A stretch of 64,000 nucleotides of DNA from CAXBOO01 sp963977425 (GCA_963977425.1 CAXBOO010000004.1:1-64000); one strand, 5' to 3'; shown: positions 1 through 9,439, counted from the stretch's first letter. The notes: generated from the sequence alone by a model not told the origin. A program made the numbers and translations.

Positions 1-36
1 GGAAACACCAACAACATGAAATTTATAGTAGAGTAA
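1..36 (+). CDS. C-terminal end of a truncated gene
   Basis: An open frame enters from the left edge and ends at a TAA at 34-36, giving the terminal residues GNTNNMKFIVE. A rho-independent terminator follows at 66-99, which supports a real gene end on the plus strand. The ending resembles the last strand of T9SS type A sorting domains, which often finish in a lysine, hydrophobic residues and a polar residue, but eleven residues are too few to assign a family. The identity is unknown. Confidence 0.45.
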   Translation, partial: GNTNNMKFIVE

Positions 37-65
37 AAACCTATTAGAAATATCCTAATTATTGT

Positions 66-99
66 AAACCCTCAGAGTGAAGCTCTGGGGGTTTTTTAT
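66..99 (+). terminator. Rho-independent terminator of the left-edge gene
   Basis: A 12-bp stem (66-77 with 83-94, one T:G wobble) closes a TGAAG loop and is followed by a run of six T. On the minus strand the stem is followed by only three T, so it mainly serves the plus-strand gene ending at 36. Confidence 0.8.
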
Positions 100-152
100 T
101 TCAATAAAAAATTAGAGTCTGAAAAGAAGTTTCTTTTGAAATCGTTGATTAA

Positions 153-1190
153 TTATCTGAATCTAAGCGAATAGATCATCGCTTCAAGTTCTTTAACGTA
201 CTCTCGTTTATCAAACTTCGGAGCATGAACAAAGCCTTCAACAGTAACAATGTTTTTACCGCTAGGATCAAGTGTAGTAATTGCTACATAAGGCCCACCC
301 ATAAAACTATTGGTTGTACGCCACAATCCACGGCTTTCAACAGCAAATTTTGAGTCAAATAAAATGCGTTCGTGAATAGGGGTAATAAAAGTTTGAGTAC
401 TCATTTGAGTTCCTGGTTTTGGACCAGGGATATTAGCACCTAGATAAAAATTTCTATCGGCTACTAAAGCAGAATCTGTAAACTGATCGTCGTTGATGTA
501 TGGACGTATGTAAATGGCAATACCTTGGTAAATAAAGTGGGAAGTAGCTCCTACACTTTTTTCTCTTTCACGTTTTATCCAACAAAAGTTATCGGTGCTT
601 TTGGCAATACTTGCTCCAACAGGAATGTTAAGGCTTAAACCAAAGTTTTTTTCTAGATGGATATCTATATCATTCGATAATTGCTTTGCATAAGCAGCTT
701 CTAGCCGCTTTCTTTCCTCTGACTTAAGAATACTTATAATTTGATCTTTCTTTTCTTTAAGTAGGCTTAAAATCTCTTGCGAGTCGTAAGCAGAAAGGTC
801 TAAATAAACTTGTTCTTTGCTATTACGTTCAGAATAGAGCTTGAAACTACTTTCCTGCTTGTTGCTGCGCGCAATATTCAAAATGTTTCGGTGTCTTCTC
901 AGTAAATCATTCATCTGAGAATTAGTAAAATGTGCTACTCTAAACAAGGCCTCTTGCTGTGGTAACATGGGATAATTTGGCTGCAACCAAACTTCTACAG
1001 AATCTTGAATGTCGAACCAAATATTGTCTTCACAGACAATAAGTAATTCTCCAGACGAACCAGTAAAACCAGGTTTACCGAGTTTATCTTCGTCGCAACT
1101 AGAAAGAATTAATAGGGCTAGTAGGCATTTAGCTGGCCATGCCCACAATAATTTTTTGACCTGGTTTGAGGCGTTTAACATTGTTAACAT
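153..1190 (-). CDS. DUF4837 family lipoprotein
   Basis: This is a 345-residue lipoprotein of the DUF4837 family, found in Bacteroidota and of unknown function. A hydrophobic segment ends in a lipobox (LILSSC) near residue 32, so the mature protein is probably anchored in the outer or inner membrane. The core around residues 45-120 (GELLIVCEDNIWFD, then Q/N-rich and helical) fits the family. The ATG at 1190 overlaps the preceding transglycosylase gene by 62 bp. A second ATG three codons in, or a TTG just before the hydrophobic stretch, would shorten the overlap, so the start is not certain. It is the last gene of the run with gatA and the LysM protein. Confidence 0.75.
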   Translation of the reverse strand: MLTMLNASNQVKKLLWAWPAKCLLALLILSSCDEDKLGKPGFTGSSGELLIVCEDNIWFDIQDSVEVWLQPNYPMLPQQEALFRVAHFTNSQMNDLLRRHRNILNIARSNKQESSFKLYSERNSKEQVYLDLSAYDSQEILSLLKEKKDQIISILKSEERKRLEAAYAKQLSNDIDIHLEKNFGLSLNIPVGASIAKSTDNFCWIKREREKSVGATSHFIYQGIAIYIRPYINDDQFTDSALVADRNFYLGANIPGPKPGTQMSTQTFITPIHERILFDSKFAVESRGLWRTTNSFMGGPYVAITTLDPSGKNIVTVEGFVHAPKFDKREYVKELEAMIYSLRFR

Positions 1191-2559
1191 CGTTGAGTTG
1201 TCTTAGTTTGGTTACAGACACGCCATCTAGTTTTGATGCTATACCCCAAAGAGTATCTCCTGGCTGAATGGTATAGTACTTATAGCTTCCCTTATCAACT
1301 GTTTTTGTTGGCTTTGTGTCAACTTTTGCGACTACGGTCTCAGTCTTTTTAGGCGTATTACTAGCGTAGCGATTATGGATTTTCAAACGCTGACCTACAC
1401 GTAAATTATTGCTTCTAAGTCCATTCATTCTTTTGATGGTAGAAACGGTTGTTCCGTGACGGCTAGCAATGAGTCCTAAATAATCTCCACGTCTTACGTA
1501 ATAAGTTAAGTATTGAGCTTGTGCAGGTTCGGTTACAACCACTTTTGTAGTGGTGTATAATGAATCGCGATTGTCTTCTAACAACAATGCATTTTCTGCA
1601 GGCATTACAAATGCAAAATCTTTTGCAGGAATAAGGTCAGATTTTAATGATGGGTTCAAATTGACCAAATCATCTTTGCTCGCTTGAGACCATTTTGCAA
1701 CAGCTTCTAAACTCGTGTTTCTGTCGAAATGTAGCGTGTCGGTTAAATGATAATATGTGCCAGTATCTTTTGGAGTAAGCTGGTGCATATGATAATAATT
1801 GAAGGCATAGTTAACGGCAATAAATGCGGGTACATATCCTCTAGTTTCTCTTGGCAAGTGTGGGTAAATTTCCCAGTAGGTTTTCTTGCCACCACTACGA
1901 CGAATGGCTTTGCGGACATTTCCAGGACCACTATTGTAAGCGGCTAAAGCCAATTCCCAATTGCCGAACATTTTGTACAAATCGCCAAGATATTGACAAG
2001 CTGCTTCTGTTGCTTTAAGTGGGTTTTTACGTTCGTCTTCGTAGCTTGTAATGGTCATGCCGTATAAACGACCAGTACTGTACATAAACTGCCACAGCCC
2101 CACTGCTCCAGCTCTACTTCTAGCTGTTGGATTTAGAGCGCTTTCTACAACCGAAAGATATTTCAATTCTAGAGGCATATTGTGTCGGTCTAGCGCTTCT
2201 TCCATCATAGGAAAGTACTGACGACTCAAACCTAACATCCATTCAGTTTGTTCCTTTTTTCGTTCTAAATAAACTTTGATAAAAGCCAAAACTCGGTCGT
2301 TGTAAACCAATTCAAAAGGAGTGTTTTGATCGAGTACAAAAAGTCGGTTTTTAACATTTACAGCATCGCCTGCGATATCGGTGGTTGCTGCAGTAGAATC
2401 TGCAACAAATTGATCGTAAGCGAAAATATGTTGATACTCTTTTAAGAATGCTAAATAAGCACTGTCGCTGTCAATTACTACACCCGAAGAAATAGAATCG
2501 TTCTGAGCCGAAACTCCGATGAATAATAGGCAAGAAAGTGATAGTAATAGTTTACGCAT
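1129..2559 (-). CDS. mltD: Membrane-bound lytic murein transglycosylase (MltD-like) with two LysM domains
   Basis: The enzyme cleaves the glycan strands of peptidoglycan between MurNAc and GlcNAc in the periplasm. A signal peptide (MRKLLLSLSCLLFIGVSAQ) is followed by an SLT domain at about 110-260, with the catalytic Glu near residue 139 in VVESALNP and the downstream motif AVGLWQFM. Two LysM peptidoglycan-binding domains lie at about 352-397 and 424-472, each with the typical GDxLxxIA-like start. The length (476) is normal for MltD of this phylum. The gene lies 10 bp after gatA and its 3' end overlaps the DUF4837 gene, so all three are probably co-transcribed. Confidence 0.9.
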   Translation of the reverse strand: MRKLLLSLSCLLFIGVSAQNDSISSGVVIDSDSAYLAFLKEYQHIFAYDQFVADSTAATTDIAGDAVNVKNRLFVLDQNTPFELVYNDRVLAFIKVYLERKKEQTEWMLGLSRQYFPMMEEALDRHNMPLELKYLSVVESALNPTARSRAGAVGLWQFMYSTGRLYGMTITSYEDERKNPLKATEAACQYLGDLYKMFGNWELALAAYNSGPGNVRKAIRRSGGKKTYWEIYPHLPRETRGYVPAFIAVNYAFNYYHMHQLTPKDTGTYYHLTDTLHFDRNTSLEAVAKWSQASKDDLVNLNPSLKSDLIPAKDFAFVMPAENALLLEDNRDSLYTTTKVVVTEPAQAQYLTYYVRRGDYLGLIASRHGTTVSTIKRMNGLRSNNLRVGQRLKIHNRYASNTPKKTETVVAKVDTKPTKTVDKGSYKYYTIQPGDTLWGIASKLDGVSVTKLRQLNDVNNVKRLKPGQKIIVGMAS

Positions 2560-2569
2560 TCAATATAGG

Positions 2570-3976
2570 TTACGCAGAAATTTGTTCTGCAAATGATAAT
2601 AATTCGGATTCTTTATGATTGCCAGCCATGAGCTGAAAACCAAATGGTAAGCCGTCTGAATTTTGACCGCCAGGAATAGAAACGGCAGGTATGCCAGTTA
2701 AATTGGCTTGAACGGTAAAAATATCTTCAAGGTAAAGTTGAATTGGGTCTGAAGCTTTCTCTCCAATTTTAAATGCAGCTGAAGCTGTAGTAGGACCAAA
2801 AATGAAATCATAGTCATTTAAAGTGTCCAATGTTTGATTGGTAATTAAACGTCTAACTTTTTGAGCCTTACTATAATAAGCATCGTAAAATCCGGAACTT
2901 AAAACAAATGTTCCCAAAAGAATTCTGCGTTTTACTTCTGGACCAAACCCTTCACTTCTGCTTAAAACATAAGTTTCCTCTATGCTTTCTGCATTAGGCG
3001 ATCTGTATCCGTAGTGTACACCATCGTAACGAGCTAAATTGCTCGATGCTTCGGCAGTAGTAAGTATGTAATATGTTGGTACTAAGTAATCTAAAAGTGG
3101 TAAGCTGATTTCTTCTATCGTATGACCAGCGTTTTTTAATTCGGCCATCTTCTTATCAAAAGCTTCTTTAACCGCTGGCGAAAGACCTGGATGGTTAACA
3201 GCTTCTTTGATAACAGCTATTTTTTTACTGCCTTTGTCAGGTGACACGGTTACGTCAGCACGTCTTTCTATCGACGTTCCGTCGTTTTCATCAATACCAG
3301 TAATGGCATTAAGAATGAGAGCTGCATCAGCTACTGTATGGCAAATAGGTCCAATTTGATCGAACGAAGAAGCAAAAGCAATTAGTCCAAAGCGGCTAAC
3401 CAAACCATAAGTAGGTTTAATAGCGACTAAGTTGGTGTACGATGCCGGTTGGCGAATAGAACCTCCTGTATCGGAACCTAAACTAGCATGACACATATTT
3501 CCAGCAACACTAGCGACTGATCCACCACTAGAACCACCCGGTACATAATCTGTATTGATAGGGTTTTTAACTGATCCAAAAGCGCTATTCTCGTTAGAGC
3601 TTCCCATCGCAAATTCATCACAATTCACACGGCCAATAACGATAACGTCTTGGTCGAGTAACTTTTGCAAAGCTGTTGCAGTATACAACGATTCGAATCC
3701 TTCTAACATTTTAGAAGAGGCTGAAACCTTGTGTCCTTTGTAGCAAATATTGTCTTTTAAAGAAATAACCAAACCGGCAAGTTTACCTGCGGTTCCGTTA
3801 GCAATTTTTGCGTCTATGGCTTTTGCTTGCTCTAAAGCTTCAGTATCAAATACCTCCAAAAAGGCATTGATTTTGGTATTATTTTCTTCAATGGTTTTTA
3901 AAAAACCAGTTACGATAGATAATACACTAAGCTTTCCAGCTTGTATTTGCGGCTGTATGGATAAAAAATCAGTCAT
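2570..3976 (-). CDS. gatA: Asp-tRNA(Asn)/Glu-tRNA(Gln) amidotransferase subunit A
   Basis: GatA is the glutaminase subunit of the GatCAB complex, which converts misacylated Glu-tRNA(Gln) or Asp-tRNA(Asn) to Gln-tRNA(Gln) or Asn-tRNA(Asn) in the cytoplasm. The amidase signature is complete: Lys74 (SLKDN), the cis-Ser in GGSSGGS at about 149, and the nucleophile Ser173 in SDTGGSIRQP. The 24-residue spacing between the two serines equals that in known GatA enzymes. The length (468) is usual. gatB and gatC are not nearby. The gene sits 14 bp downstream of tatA. Confidence 0.95.
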   Translation of the reverse strand: MTDFLSIQPQIQAGKLSVLSIVTGFLKTIEENNTKINAFLEVFDTEALEQAKAIDAKIANGTAGKLAGLVISLKDNICYKGHKVSASSKMLEGFESLYTATALQKLLDQDVIVIGRVNCDEFAMGSSNENSAFGSVKNPINTDYVPGGSSGGSVASVAGNMCHASLGSDTGGSIRQPASYTNLVAIKPTYGLVSRFGLIAFASSFDQIGPICHTVADAALILNAITGIDENDGTSIERRADVTVSPDKGSKKIAVIKEAVNHPGLSPAVKEAFDKKMAELKNAGHTIEEISLPLLDYLVPTYYILTTAEASSNLARYDGVHYGYRSPNAESIEETYVLSRSEGFGPEVKRRILLGTFVLSSGFYDAYYSKAQKVRRLITNQTLDTLNDYDFIFGPTTASAAFKIGEKASDPIQLYLEDIFTVQANLTGIPAVSIPGGQNSDGLPFGFQLMAGNHKESELLSFAEQISA

Positions 3977-3990
3977 TAATTCAGTGGGAA

Positions 3991-4173
3991 TTATTCTTTA
4001 TCTGAATCTTTTTTTTCTGAATCGTCGTCTTCAGTAGCGTCCTTGAATTCTTTAATGCCCTTGCCTAAACCGCGCATTAACTCAGGTATTTTCTTACCTC
4101 CGAACAATAATACCACTAGCAAAACTATGATAGCTATTTGCCAAGGGCCAATGAATAATAATGGAGAATACAT
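3991..4173 (-). CDS. tatA: Twin-arginine translocase subunit TatA/TatE
   Basis: This is a 60-residue protein with one transmembrane helix, the FGG hinge, an amphipathic helix (KKIPELMRGLGKGIKEF) and an acidic/lysine tail, the hallmark layout of TatA. It oligomerises in the inner membrane to pass folded proteins delivered by TatC. No tatC is in the window, as is usual in Bacteroidota where the tat genes are scattered. It lies directly upstream of gatA, with the EnvC-like gene 38 bp upstream. Confidence 0.9.
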   Translation of the reverse strand: MYSPLLFIGPWQIAIIVLLVVLLFGGKKIPELMRGLGKGIKEFKDATEDDDSEKKDSDKE

Positions 4174-4210
4174 AAACTGTAAGTTATTTACTCACAAAGG
4201 TACTAAAAGG

Positions 4211-5428
4211 CTAATGATATAGCCATTTACTCGGGTTCAACTTTTCGGTTCCCGATTGAGATATTTTCCAGATTTCAAGGTGAGCTTCGTTTTTGCTTCC
4301 TTTTTCAACGATGGTACCTAAATATTCTTTGGTAGAAACTTGCTGTCCCTTGTTTACAAATACTTCTTTTAAGTTGGTGTATACGGTTCGATACGCTCCA
4401 TGGCTTAGGACCACAACTTTACCTGAACCTGGTATGAGCAAAATGCTACTTACTGTTCCGCTAAATATGGCCCGAACAGGTGCTGCTTTCTCTGTACTTA
4501 TTGTAACACCATTGTTTTCTATGGTTACACCACTTATAACTGGGTGTGGCTGTTTTCCAAACTTTCCTGTAATGATTCCTTTTTCTACAGGCCAAGGCAA
4601 TTTACCGTAATTGGCTGCAAAGCTGTTAGAAAGTTTAAGCGCTTCGGGAGTCAGTTTGAATTTCCCACCGCTTTTTTTACGGTTGGCTTTCATTTCCTTT
4701 TCTATCAGATCCTTAATGGCTAAGGCTATCTTTTTCTGCTCTTTTTGTTGTGCTTGCAGATCTTGCTTAAGGCTTTTTTCTTCTTTTTTGAGCTCAATAA
4801 TATTGGCTTGTTGCTGTTCTTGTTCTTTTTTTAGTGAAGCGGTTTCGTTTTTTTGAAACACCAATAATTTTGCTTTTTGCTCCTTAGCGGCTTTAAGTTT
4901 CACTATCTCTCGCTCGATTTGAACCTGCTTCTGACTGATTTTCTCTCCTTGAGATTTACGGTATTTCGTAAACATATCTAAGTACTGCATACGAGCATAT
5001 GCTTGGTAAAATGTACTGGATGATAAAACAAATAGAAGGTTACTTTGTTGCGCTTTTAGAAGGAAACTTTGACGAATTAAATGGGCGTAATTTTCTTTTA
5101 GCTCTGTTAATTCTGCTTGCGACTCGGTTAGCTCTAAATTCTTTTTTCGAATATCTTTTTCTACAAGTTGAACTTCTTTCTGAATGGTACGAAGCAACTG
5201 AGTTCGAAACTCAATTTTAGCCGATATGATGTTTAAGTTGGTAAGTAAGTCTGTTTTTTTGCCTTCGTTGGCAGCCAACAAAATGTTGATGTTTTTTATT
5301 TTTTCAGACAGACGCTTTTTGGAACGTTCTAATTGATTTCTGTCTTGTCCAAAACCTTCTGAAATGGAGGTCAAAAGGACCAATGCCAAACAAGCAATTT
5401 GTAAAAATTTACTGCTCAACTTTTTCAT
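4211..5428 (-). CDS. EnvC/NlpD-like murein hydrolase activator (degenerate LytM domain)
   Basis: The protein has a signal peptide, a long coiled coil at about 25-260 rich in K, E and Q, and a C-terminal LytM/M23 domain at about 285-405. The zinc ligands of active M23 peptidases are not all present: the HxxxD position reads NNGVTI and the HxH position reads AHLEIW. It is therefore more likely an EnvC-type activator of division amidases than an endopeptidase. The ATG at 5428 (MKKLSSKF) was chosen because it starts the signal peptide. A GTG 15 bp upstream is possible. The start overlaps the DUF4292 gene by 20 bp, which implies coupling. Confidence 0.85.
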   Translation of the reverse strand: MKKLSSKFLQIACLALVLLTSISEGFGQDRNQLERSKKRLSEKIKNINILLAANEGKKTDLLTNLNIISAKIEFRTQLLRTIQKEVQLVEKDIRKKNLELTESQAELTELKENYAHLIRQSFLLKAQQSNLLFVLSSSTFYQAYARMQYLDMFTKYRKSQGEKISQKQVQIEREIVKLKAAKEQKAKLLVFQKNETASLKKEQEQQQANIIELKKEEKSLKQDLQAQQKEQKKIALAIKDLIEKEMKANRKKSGGKFKLTPEALKLSNSFAANYGKLPWPVEKGIITGKFGKQPHPVISGVTIENNGVTISTEKAAPVRAIFSGTVSSILLIPGSGKVVVLSHGAYRTVYTNLKEVFVNKGQQVSTKEYLGTIVEKGSKNEAHLEIWKISQSGTEKLNPSKWLYH

Positions 5429-6341
5429 ATTTAGAGGGCACACGTATTGTGAAACTGGCGTCTTCGTTGATTCTAAATCTACTAAAACTCAAACTAAATG
5501 TTGAGTGTATTTTGCCTTTGTCTTTCACGTCGATATCTACCGTTTGTGGGTATACGAATGAACCTTTTGTGAAATAATCTGAACCGTAAACCATGTTGAG
5601 TTCTTTATCGGTTTCCACATCCTTTATAGATTGACTTTCAATGGCAAGGTTCTTTTTGTTGATGATGGTTTTTATAAGAATTTGTACTTCCTTATCCATC
5701 TTACGTGAGGTGCTTTTTTTGGTGGTATCGAATTCTAATGTTGTGTTTATGCTGTCTAGATTCAAGTCTTTTTTGTTCTGACCTTTTAGTCCCAAATTTC
5801 GTTTCACCTTTCGGTTGATGCTTTTTAAAAGCTCGTAATGATTGTCGCTTTCGCTGCTGATGTATTTGTCTTTTTTCTGGTGCTTGATGATTTTATACAA
5901 AAGCAAATCTTGTAAATCGTCAAAATCAAGTTCAGATCCAATCTTTTCCGAAAGCTCGGAGTAGGTACTCACAAAATAAGTTTTGTTGAGTTTATCCATA
6001 AAAATCATGCTATCCGGAGTTAGCATAGCTCTTGCCACTTCTATTCCCAAAGCCGGTGAAATGGATATCCAAATGGCGGTATCGGTTTTTGTTTTTAATG
6101 TAATGTTGAATGCTGTTTTTTTACCGTTTTGAATGAGGTCGCAACTAGCTTTAGCATTGATGCGTTCAATACCATTGTTACGGTTTTGCACCACTTTTAT
6201 CAACTCATTTGCCCGCAAATCTCTTTTGCTTTCGCTTAGTTTCTGCAGCTTTCTTTCGGTACTACACGATATAGCTATGAAGCAAAGTAGTAAACCTAGA
6301 TATTTAAGACAGTTTTTCAATGATGAGTGATATGTATGCAA
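5409..6341 (-). CDS. DUF4292 family lipoprotein
   Basis: A 310-residue lipoprotein with signal peptide and lipobox (FIAISC), belonging to DUF4292. The family occurs in Bacteroidota, usually between an EnvC-like gene and a TPR gene as here, and its fold is thought to resemble LolA/LolB-type lipoprotein carriers. That role is only inferred. The mature region starts with helices carrying many Lys and Arg residues, followed by beta-rich segments (KTAFNITLKTKTDTAIWISI). The start overlaps the TPR gene by 38 bp. A TTG at 6320 is an alternative. Genes from the nucleotidyltransferase to this one appear to form one operon. Confidence 0.8.
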   Translation of the reverse strand: MHTYHSSLKNCLKYLGLLLCFIAISCSTERKLQKLSESKRDLRANELIKVVQNRNNGIERINAKASCDLIQNGKKTAFNITLKTKTDTAIWISISPALGIEVARAMLTPDSMIFMDKLNKTYFVSTYSELSEKIGSELDFDDLQDLLLYKIIKHQKKDKYISSESDNHYELLKSINRKVKRNLGLKGQNKKDLNLDSINTTLEFDTTKKSTSRKMDKEVQILIKTIINKKNLAIESQSIKDVETDKELNMVYGSDYFTKGSFVYPQTVDIDVKDKGKIHSTFSLSFSRFRINEDASFTIRVPSKYEKVEQ

Positions 6342-8001
6342 AATTAGGATCCTTTTCTTGGGCTTTTTTATAGTATTTCAATGCCTTCGAATTGTCACCC
6401 AAAAATCGATGGTATTCTGCTTGTGCCAAGATGTAAGTCGTACATTCTTCATTGGCTTTGGCGGCCGAAGTTAAGGCTTCTTTTGCCATGGCCTCGTCTT
6501 GCAAGTCTAAAGCCAAAATAGCGATCAAACTGTTTAAGAAAGCTTTGCCGTTGTTGTTTTTAACTTCTTTAAGATTGTTCACCAATACTTCTAAAGCATC
6601 AGCTGGATCAGAAAAGAACGCTTTTAATTGGTATGCATTGTACATTAGAAATTCGCCTCCTGTACTAAAAAAATCGGCATTTTTCAAGAGAATCTTTGCG
6701 TAGGCCTCTTTGTCTTGTTCTTCTGAAATAGCCAAAATTTTGACTTTTAGGTATTCCCAGTATTCAAATCCAGTGTATTCAAAAAATAAAGACTGAGCCG
6801 TAGCCAGCTCTTTGTTGGCGTCGGCAACATTGTTCATAGCCAACAAGCACTTTGCTTTGTAGGTAAACAAGATAGGAGCGTCGGGAAAATAATCTTCAAA
6901 AGCATTCAAAAATTCCAAACTACTTTTTGGAGAAACGGTAAATAGATAGTTGCTTAAATCTATAACCTTATTGATTTGAACCGGAGGAGACTGCGCGAAT
7001 AGGGTGTACTGTTCGATGGCAAGGGAAAGGTTGTTGGTATTCAATGCCAAGTTTCCTTTGCAAAGTGCTAATCTTGGATCGTCATTGCCAATGGCCATTT
7101 CTAATCGATTGAAATAGGTCATTATTTTTTCGCTTTTATTGAGCGCTTCTCCACTTAAAAACACCGACGGATAATCGAGAAGATGCTGAGCATATTCCAT
7201 ATCGGATGCCGTAAGTGTATCGAAAAGATTGATGACCAAATTGTATTGTTCAGACTCAATAAAAAGGGGTAGATTGAGAATAACAAAATCCAAACTATTG
7301 AGATAACTTTTTGGAGCTAAGGTTTTTAAGTCATTTAGCTTTTGCCCATTCCCATTGATGTTTTCTATGCGATACAACAATGAAAAGGATTGTTCATGAA
7401 AACCTTTCTCAAGATTTTCGTAAAGCAAAGCTGCTGCAGGTTTTACAAAGTTGTTGCTGAGCATAACCCGCGCTCGGTAAAATGTTATTTGTTGTTCATT
7501 GCCTTTGAGTTTTACTAACTCTTTGGCAAAGCGCTCGCCTTTATTGAAATTTCCTATGCCGTCGTAATATTCTATTAGCGAGAGCAAAAGATCTTCGTTG
7601 GATGGCGTAATAGCGTAAAGTTGAGCGTAGTATGTTTCTAAATCACTTGCATTGGCTGATGCGTATGCAATGTCGATAGCCAATTCAATCGCCAATGTGT
7701 TTTTTGGAACCAGTTGTAAGCATTTTTCAACGCTTGATTTTGCTTCACTAAACTTGTTTGATTTGAATAGAGCCTGAGCATCTAGAAAATATTTAAGTCC
7801 TTTGTTATGGTAATCATCAAACTGATTTTTGCCATCCAAAACACCCGAATAATCGCTTACTATGTATTTGCTGATATTGTCAAACAAGGCAGTTTTCTCC
7901 TTCAGAGCAATTTTCTCTTTCTGAATGGCTTCTTTGTCCTGTGCAAATAATAGTTGGGGCAAAACCCCTATGAGTACAGCGAATATTCTATATAATTTCA
8001 T
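6304..8001 (-). CDS. Periplasmic tetratricopeptide repeat protein
   Basis: A 565-residue protein with a signal peptide (MKLYRIFAVLIGVLPQLLFAQ) and tandem TPR-like helical repeats through most of its length, clearest at about 65-130 and 500-560 (SKALKYYKKAQEKDPNF). It has no catalytic motif and is probably a scaffold in the periplasm. It starts 14 bp inside the end of the nucleotidyltransferase gene and ends inside DUF4292, so translation of the three is likely coupled. This conserved neighbourhood suggests a role in envelope assembly, but no function can be stated from sequence alone. Confidence 0.8.
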   Translation of the reverse strand: MKLYRIFAVLIGVLPQLLFAQDKEAIQKEKIALKEKTALFDNISKYIVSDYSGVLDGKNQFDDYHNKGLKYFLDAQALFKSNKFSEAKSSVEKCLQLVPKNTLAIELAIDIAYASANASDLETYYAQLYAITPSNEDLLLSLIEYYDGIGNFNKGERFAKELVKLKGNEQQITFYRARVMLSNNFVKPAAALLYENLEKGFHEQSFSLLYRIENINGNGQKLNDLKTLAPKSYLNSLDFVILNLPLFIESEQYNLVINLFDTLTASDMEYAQHLLDYPSVFLSGEALNKSEKIMTYFNRLEMAIGNDDPRLALCKGNLALNTNNLSLAIEQYTLFAQSPPVQINKVIDLSNYLFTVSPKSSLEFLNAFEDYFPDAPILFTYKAKCLLAMNNVADANKELATAQSLFFEYTGFEYWEYLKVKILAISEEQDKEAYAKILLKNADFFSTGGEFLMYNAYQLKAFFSDPADALEVLVNNLKEVKNNNGKAFLNSLIAILALDLQDEAMAKEALTSAAKANEECTTYILAQAEYHRFLGDNSKALKYYKKAQEKDPNFAYISLIIEKLS

Positions 8002-8989
8002 TAAAGTCTCCTACGCTCAAAGCGTCAGCACGACCTACCATTTTGGTTTGGCTACCAATCATGCTGTTTTCTAAAATTTTGTTTTCAATGTGCGTATTGT
8101 CTTGAATGATGCTGTTGCTAATAATACTTGCTTTTACTACCGTGTTTTTACCGATTGTAACGTGAGGTCCTACAACAGAGTTTTCTACTACAGCACCGTC
8201 GCCTATCATACAAGGTTGAATAATAGTAGCATTTGTAACGGTAGCCGAAACCGGAACCGATAACTCATCTTTTATAAACTCAAGTACGCGTTGGTTGGTG
8301 TATACTGTCGCGTTTTTATTACCACAATCCAACCATTCAATTACTTCCCCTGGTTTAAATACCAAGCCTTTTTTAGTCATGTTTTGAAGGGCATCTGTAA
8401 TTTGATACTCTCCTCTGTCCATTATTTTGTTATCAATTAAATATTGTATTTCGTTCGAAAGGTTAGCCCCGTCTTTGAAATAATAGATACCTATAATGGC
8501 TAAGTCAGAAACAAAAGTACTTGGCTTCTCTACAAAGTCACAGATGTCCTTATTCTCCGTTAGTTTTACTACTCCAAACTGCGAAGGGTCTTCGATTTTC
8601 TGAACCCATATTACACCGTCAGACGTAGTGTCCATAGTGAAATTGGCTTTGAACAATGTGTCGGCAAAAGCAACAATAACTTTACCATCGAGCAGGGTCT
8701 TAGCACAATGAATGGCATGGGCGGTACCCAAAGCTTCTTCTTGTTGAAAAACATGACCTTGAGCGCCTAAACTCTTAGCCACTTCCATCAAATCTTGTTT
8801 TACAGCATCGCCAAAGTCGCCAATAATGAAACCGATATCGGTAATTTTTTCGTCAACAGTTTTAGCAATGTCTTCAACCAATCGTTGTACGATGGGTTTG
8901 CCTGCAACTTTTAATAATGGCTTTGGTACTGTAAGTGTGTGCGGGCGCATGCGTTTGCCAATTCCCGCCATAGGTACTATAATCTTCAT
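7988..8989 (-). CDS. Sugar-1-phosphate nucleotidyltransferase with left-handed beta-helix domain
   Basis: The N-terminal Rossmann-like domain (about 1-235) begins with the nucleotide-binding signature MAGIGKRMRPHTLTVPKPLL and contains ADTLF and WLDCGN, typical of glucose-1-phosphate thymidylyl/uridylyltransferases. A short hexapeptide beta-helix at about 250-325 (repeats such as IGDGAV, IGKNTV) follows. It should activate a sugar phosphate to an NDP-sugar for envelope polysaccharide, which fits the flippase two genes upstream. The exact sugar and nucleotide cannot be read from the sequence. It lies 12 bp after dut. Confidence 0.88.
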   Translation of the reverse strand: MKIIVPMAGIGKRMRPHTLTVPKPLLKVAGKPIVQRLVEDIAKTVDEKITDIGFIIGDFGDAVKQDLMEVAKSLGAQGHVFQQEEALGTAHAIHCAKTLLDGKVIVAFADTLFKANFTMDTTSDGVIWVQKIEDPSQFGVVKLTENKDICDFVEKPSTFVSDLAIIGIYYFKDGANLSNEIQYLIDNKIMDRGEYQITDALQNMTKKGLVFKPGEVIEWLDCGNKNATVYTNQRVLEFIKDELSVPVSATVTNATIIQPCMIGDGAVVENSVVGPHVTIGKNTVVKASIISNSIIQDNTHIENKILENSMIGSQTKMVGRADALSVGDFNEII

Positions 8990-9001
8990 ATAATCTGTTT
9001 G

Positions 9002-9439
9002 TTATTTCGTACCGCTAGAGCCAAAACCCCCAGTACCACGTTTACTATCGTTTAATTCGTTTGTTTCTAAAAATTGCACTTGCGTGTATTGAGCAATGAC
9101 CATTTGGGCTATACGCTCACCATGGTTTATGGTAAAAGGCTCTTGCCCCATGTTAATGAGGATAACACCTACATCACCGCGGTAATCGGCATCAACTGTG
9201 CCAGGACTATTGAGTACAGTAATACCATGCTTTATTGCCAATCCGCTTCTAGGTCTAACTTGAGCTTCGTAACCATCAGGCAACTCAAGGTGCAGTCCAG
9301 TTGGAACAAGTTTTCTTTCTCCCGGATTAAGCACAATAGACTCGGGTAAATTGGCTCTTAAATCTACTCCAGCCGACTGTTCAGTGCTGTACGTAGGATT
9401 AGGATTATTTGATTTATTGATGATTTTTATATCAAGCAA
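9002..9439 (-). CDS. dut: dUTP diphosphatase
   Basis: The homotrimeric dUTPase hydrolyses dUTP to dUMP and pyrophosphate, keeping uracil out of DNA and supplying dTMP synthesis. All five family motifs are visible: AGVDLRA, RPRSGLA, GTVDADYRGD, RIAQMVI and the glycine-rich C-terminal RGTGGFGSSG. The length (145) is standard. The gene overlaps the flippase gene upstream by 8 bp, an arrangement common in Bacteroidota. Confidence 0.97.
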   Translation of the reverse strand: MLDIKIINKSNNPNPTYSTEQSAGVDLRANLPESIVLNPGERKLVPTGLHLELPDGYEAQVRPRSGLAIKHGITVLNSPGTVDADYRGDVGVILINMGQEPFTINHGERIAQMVIAQYTQVQFLETNELNDSKRGTGGFGSSGTK

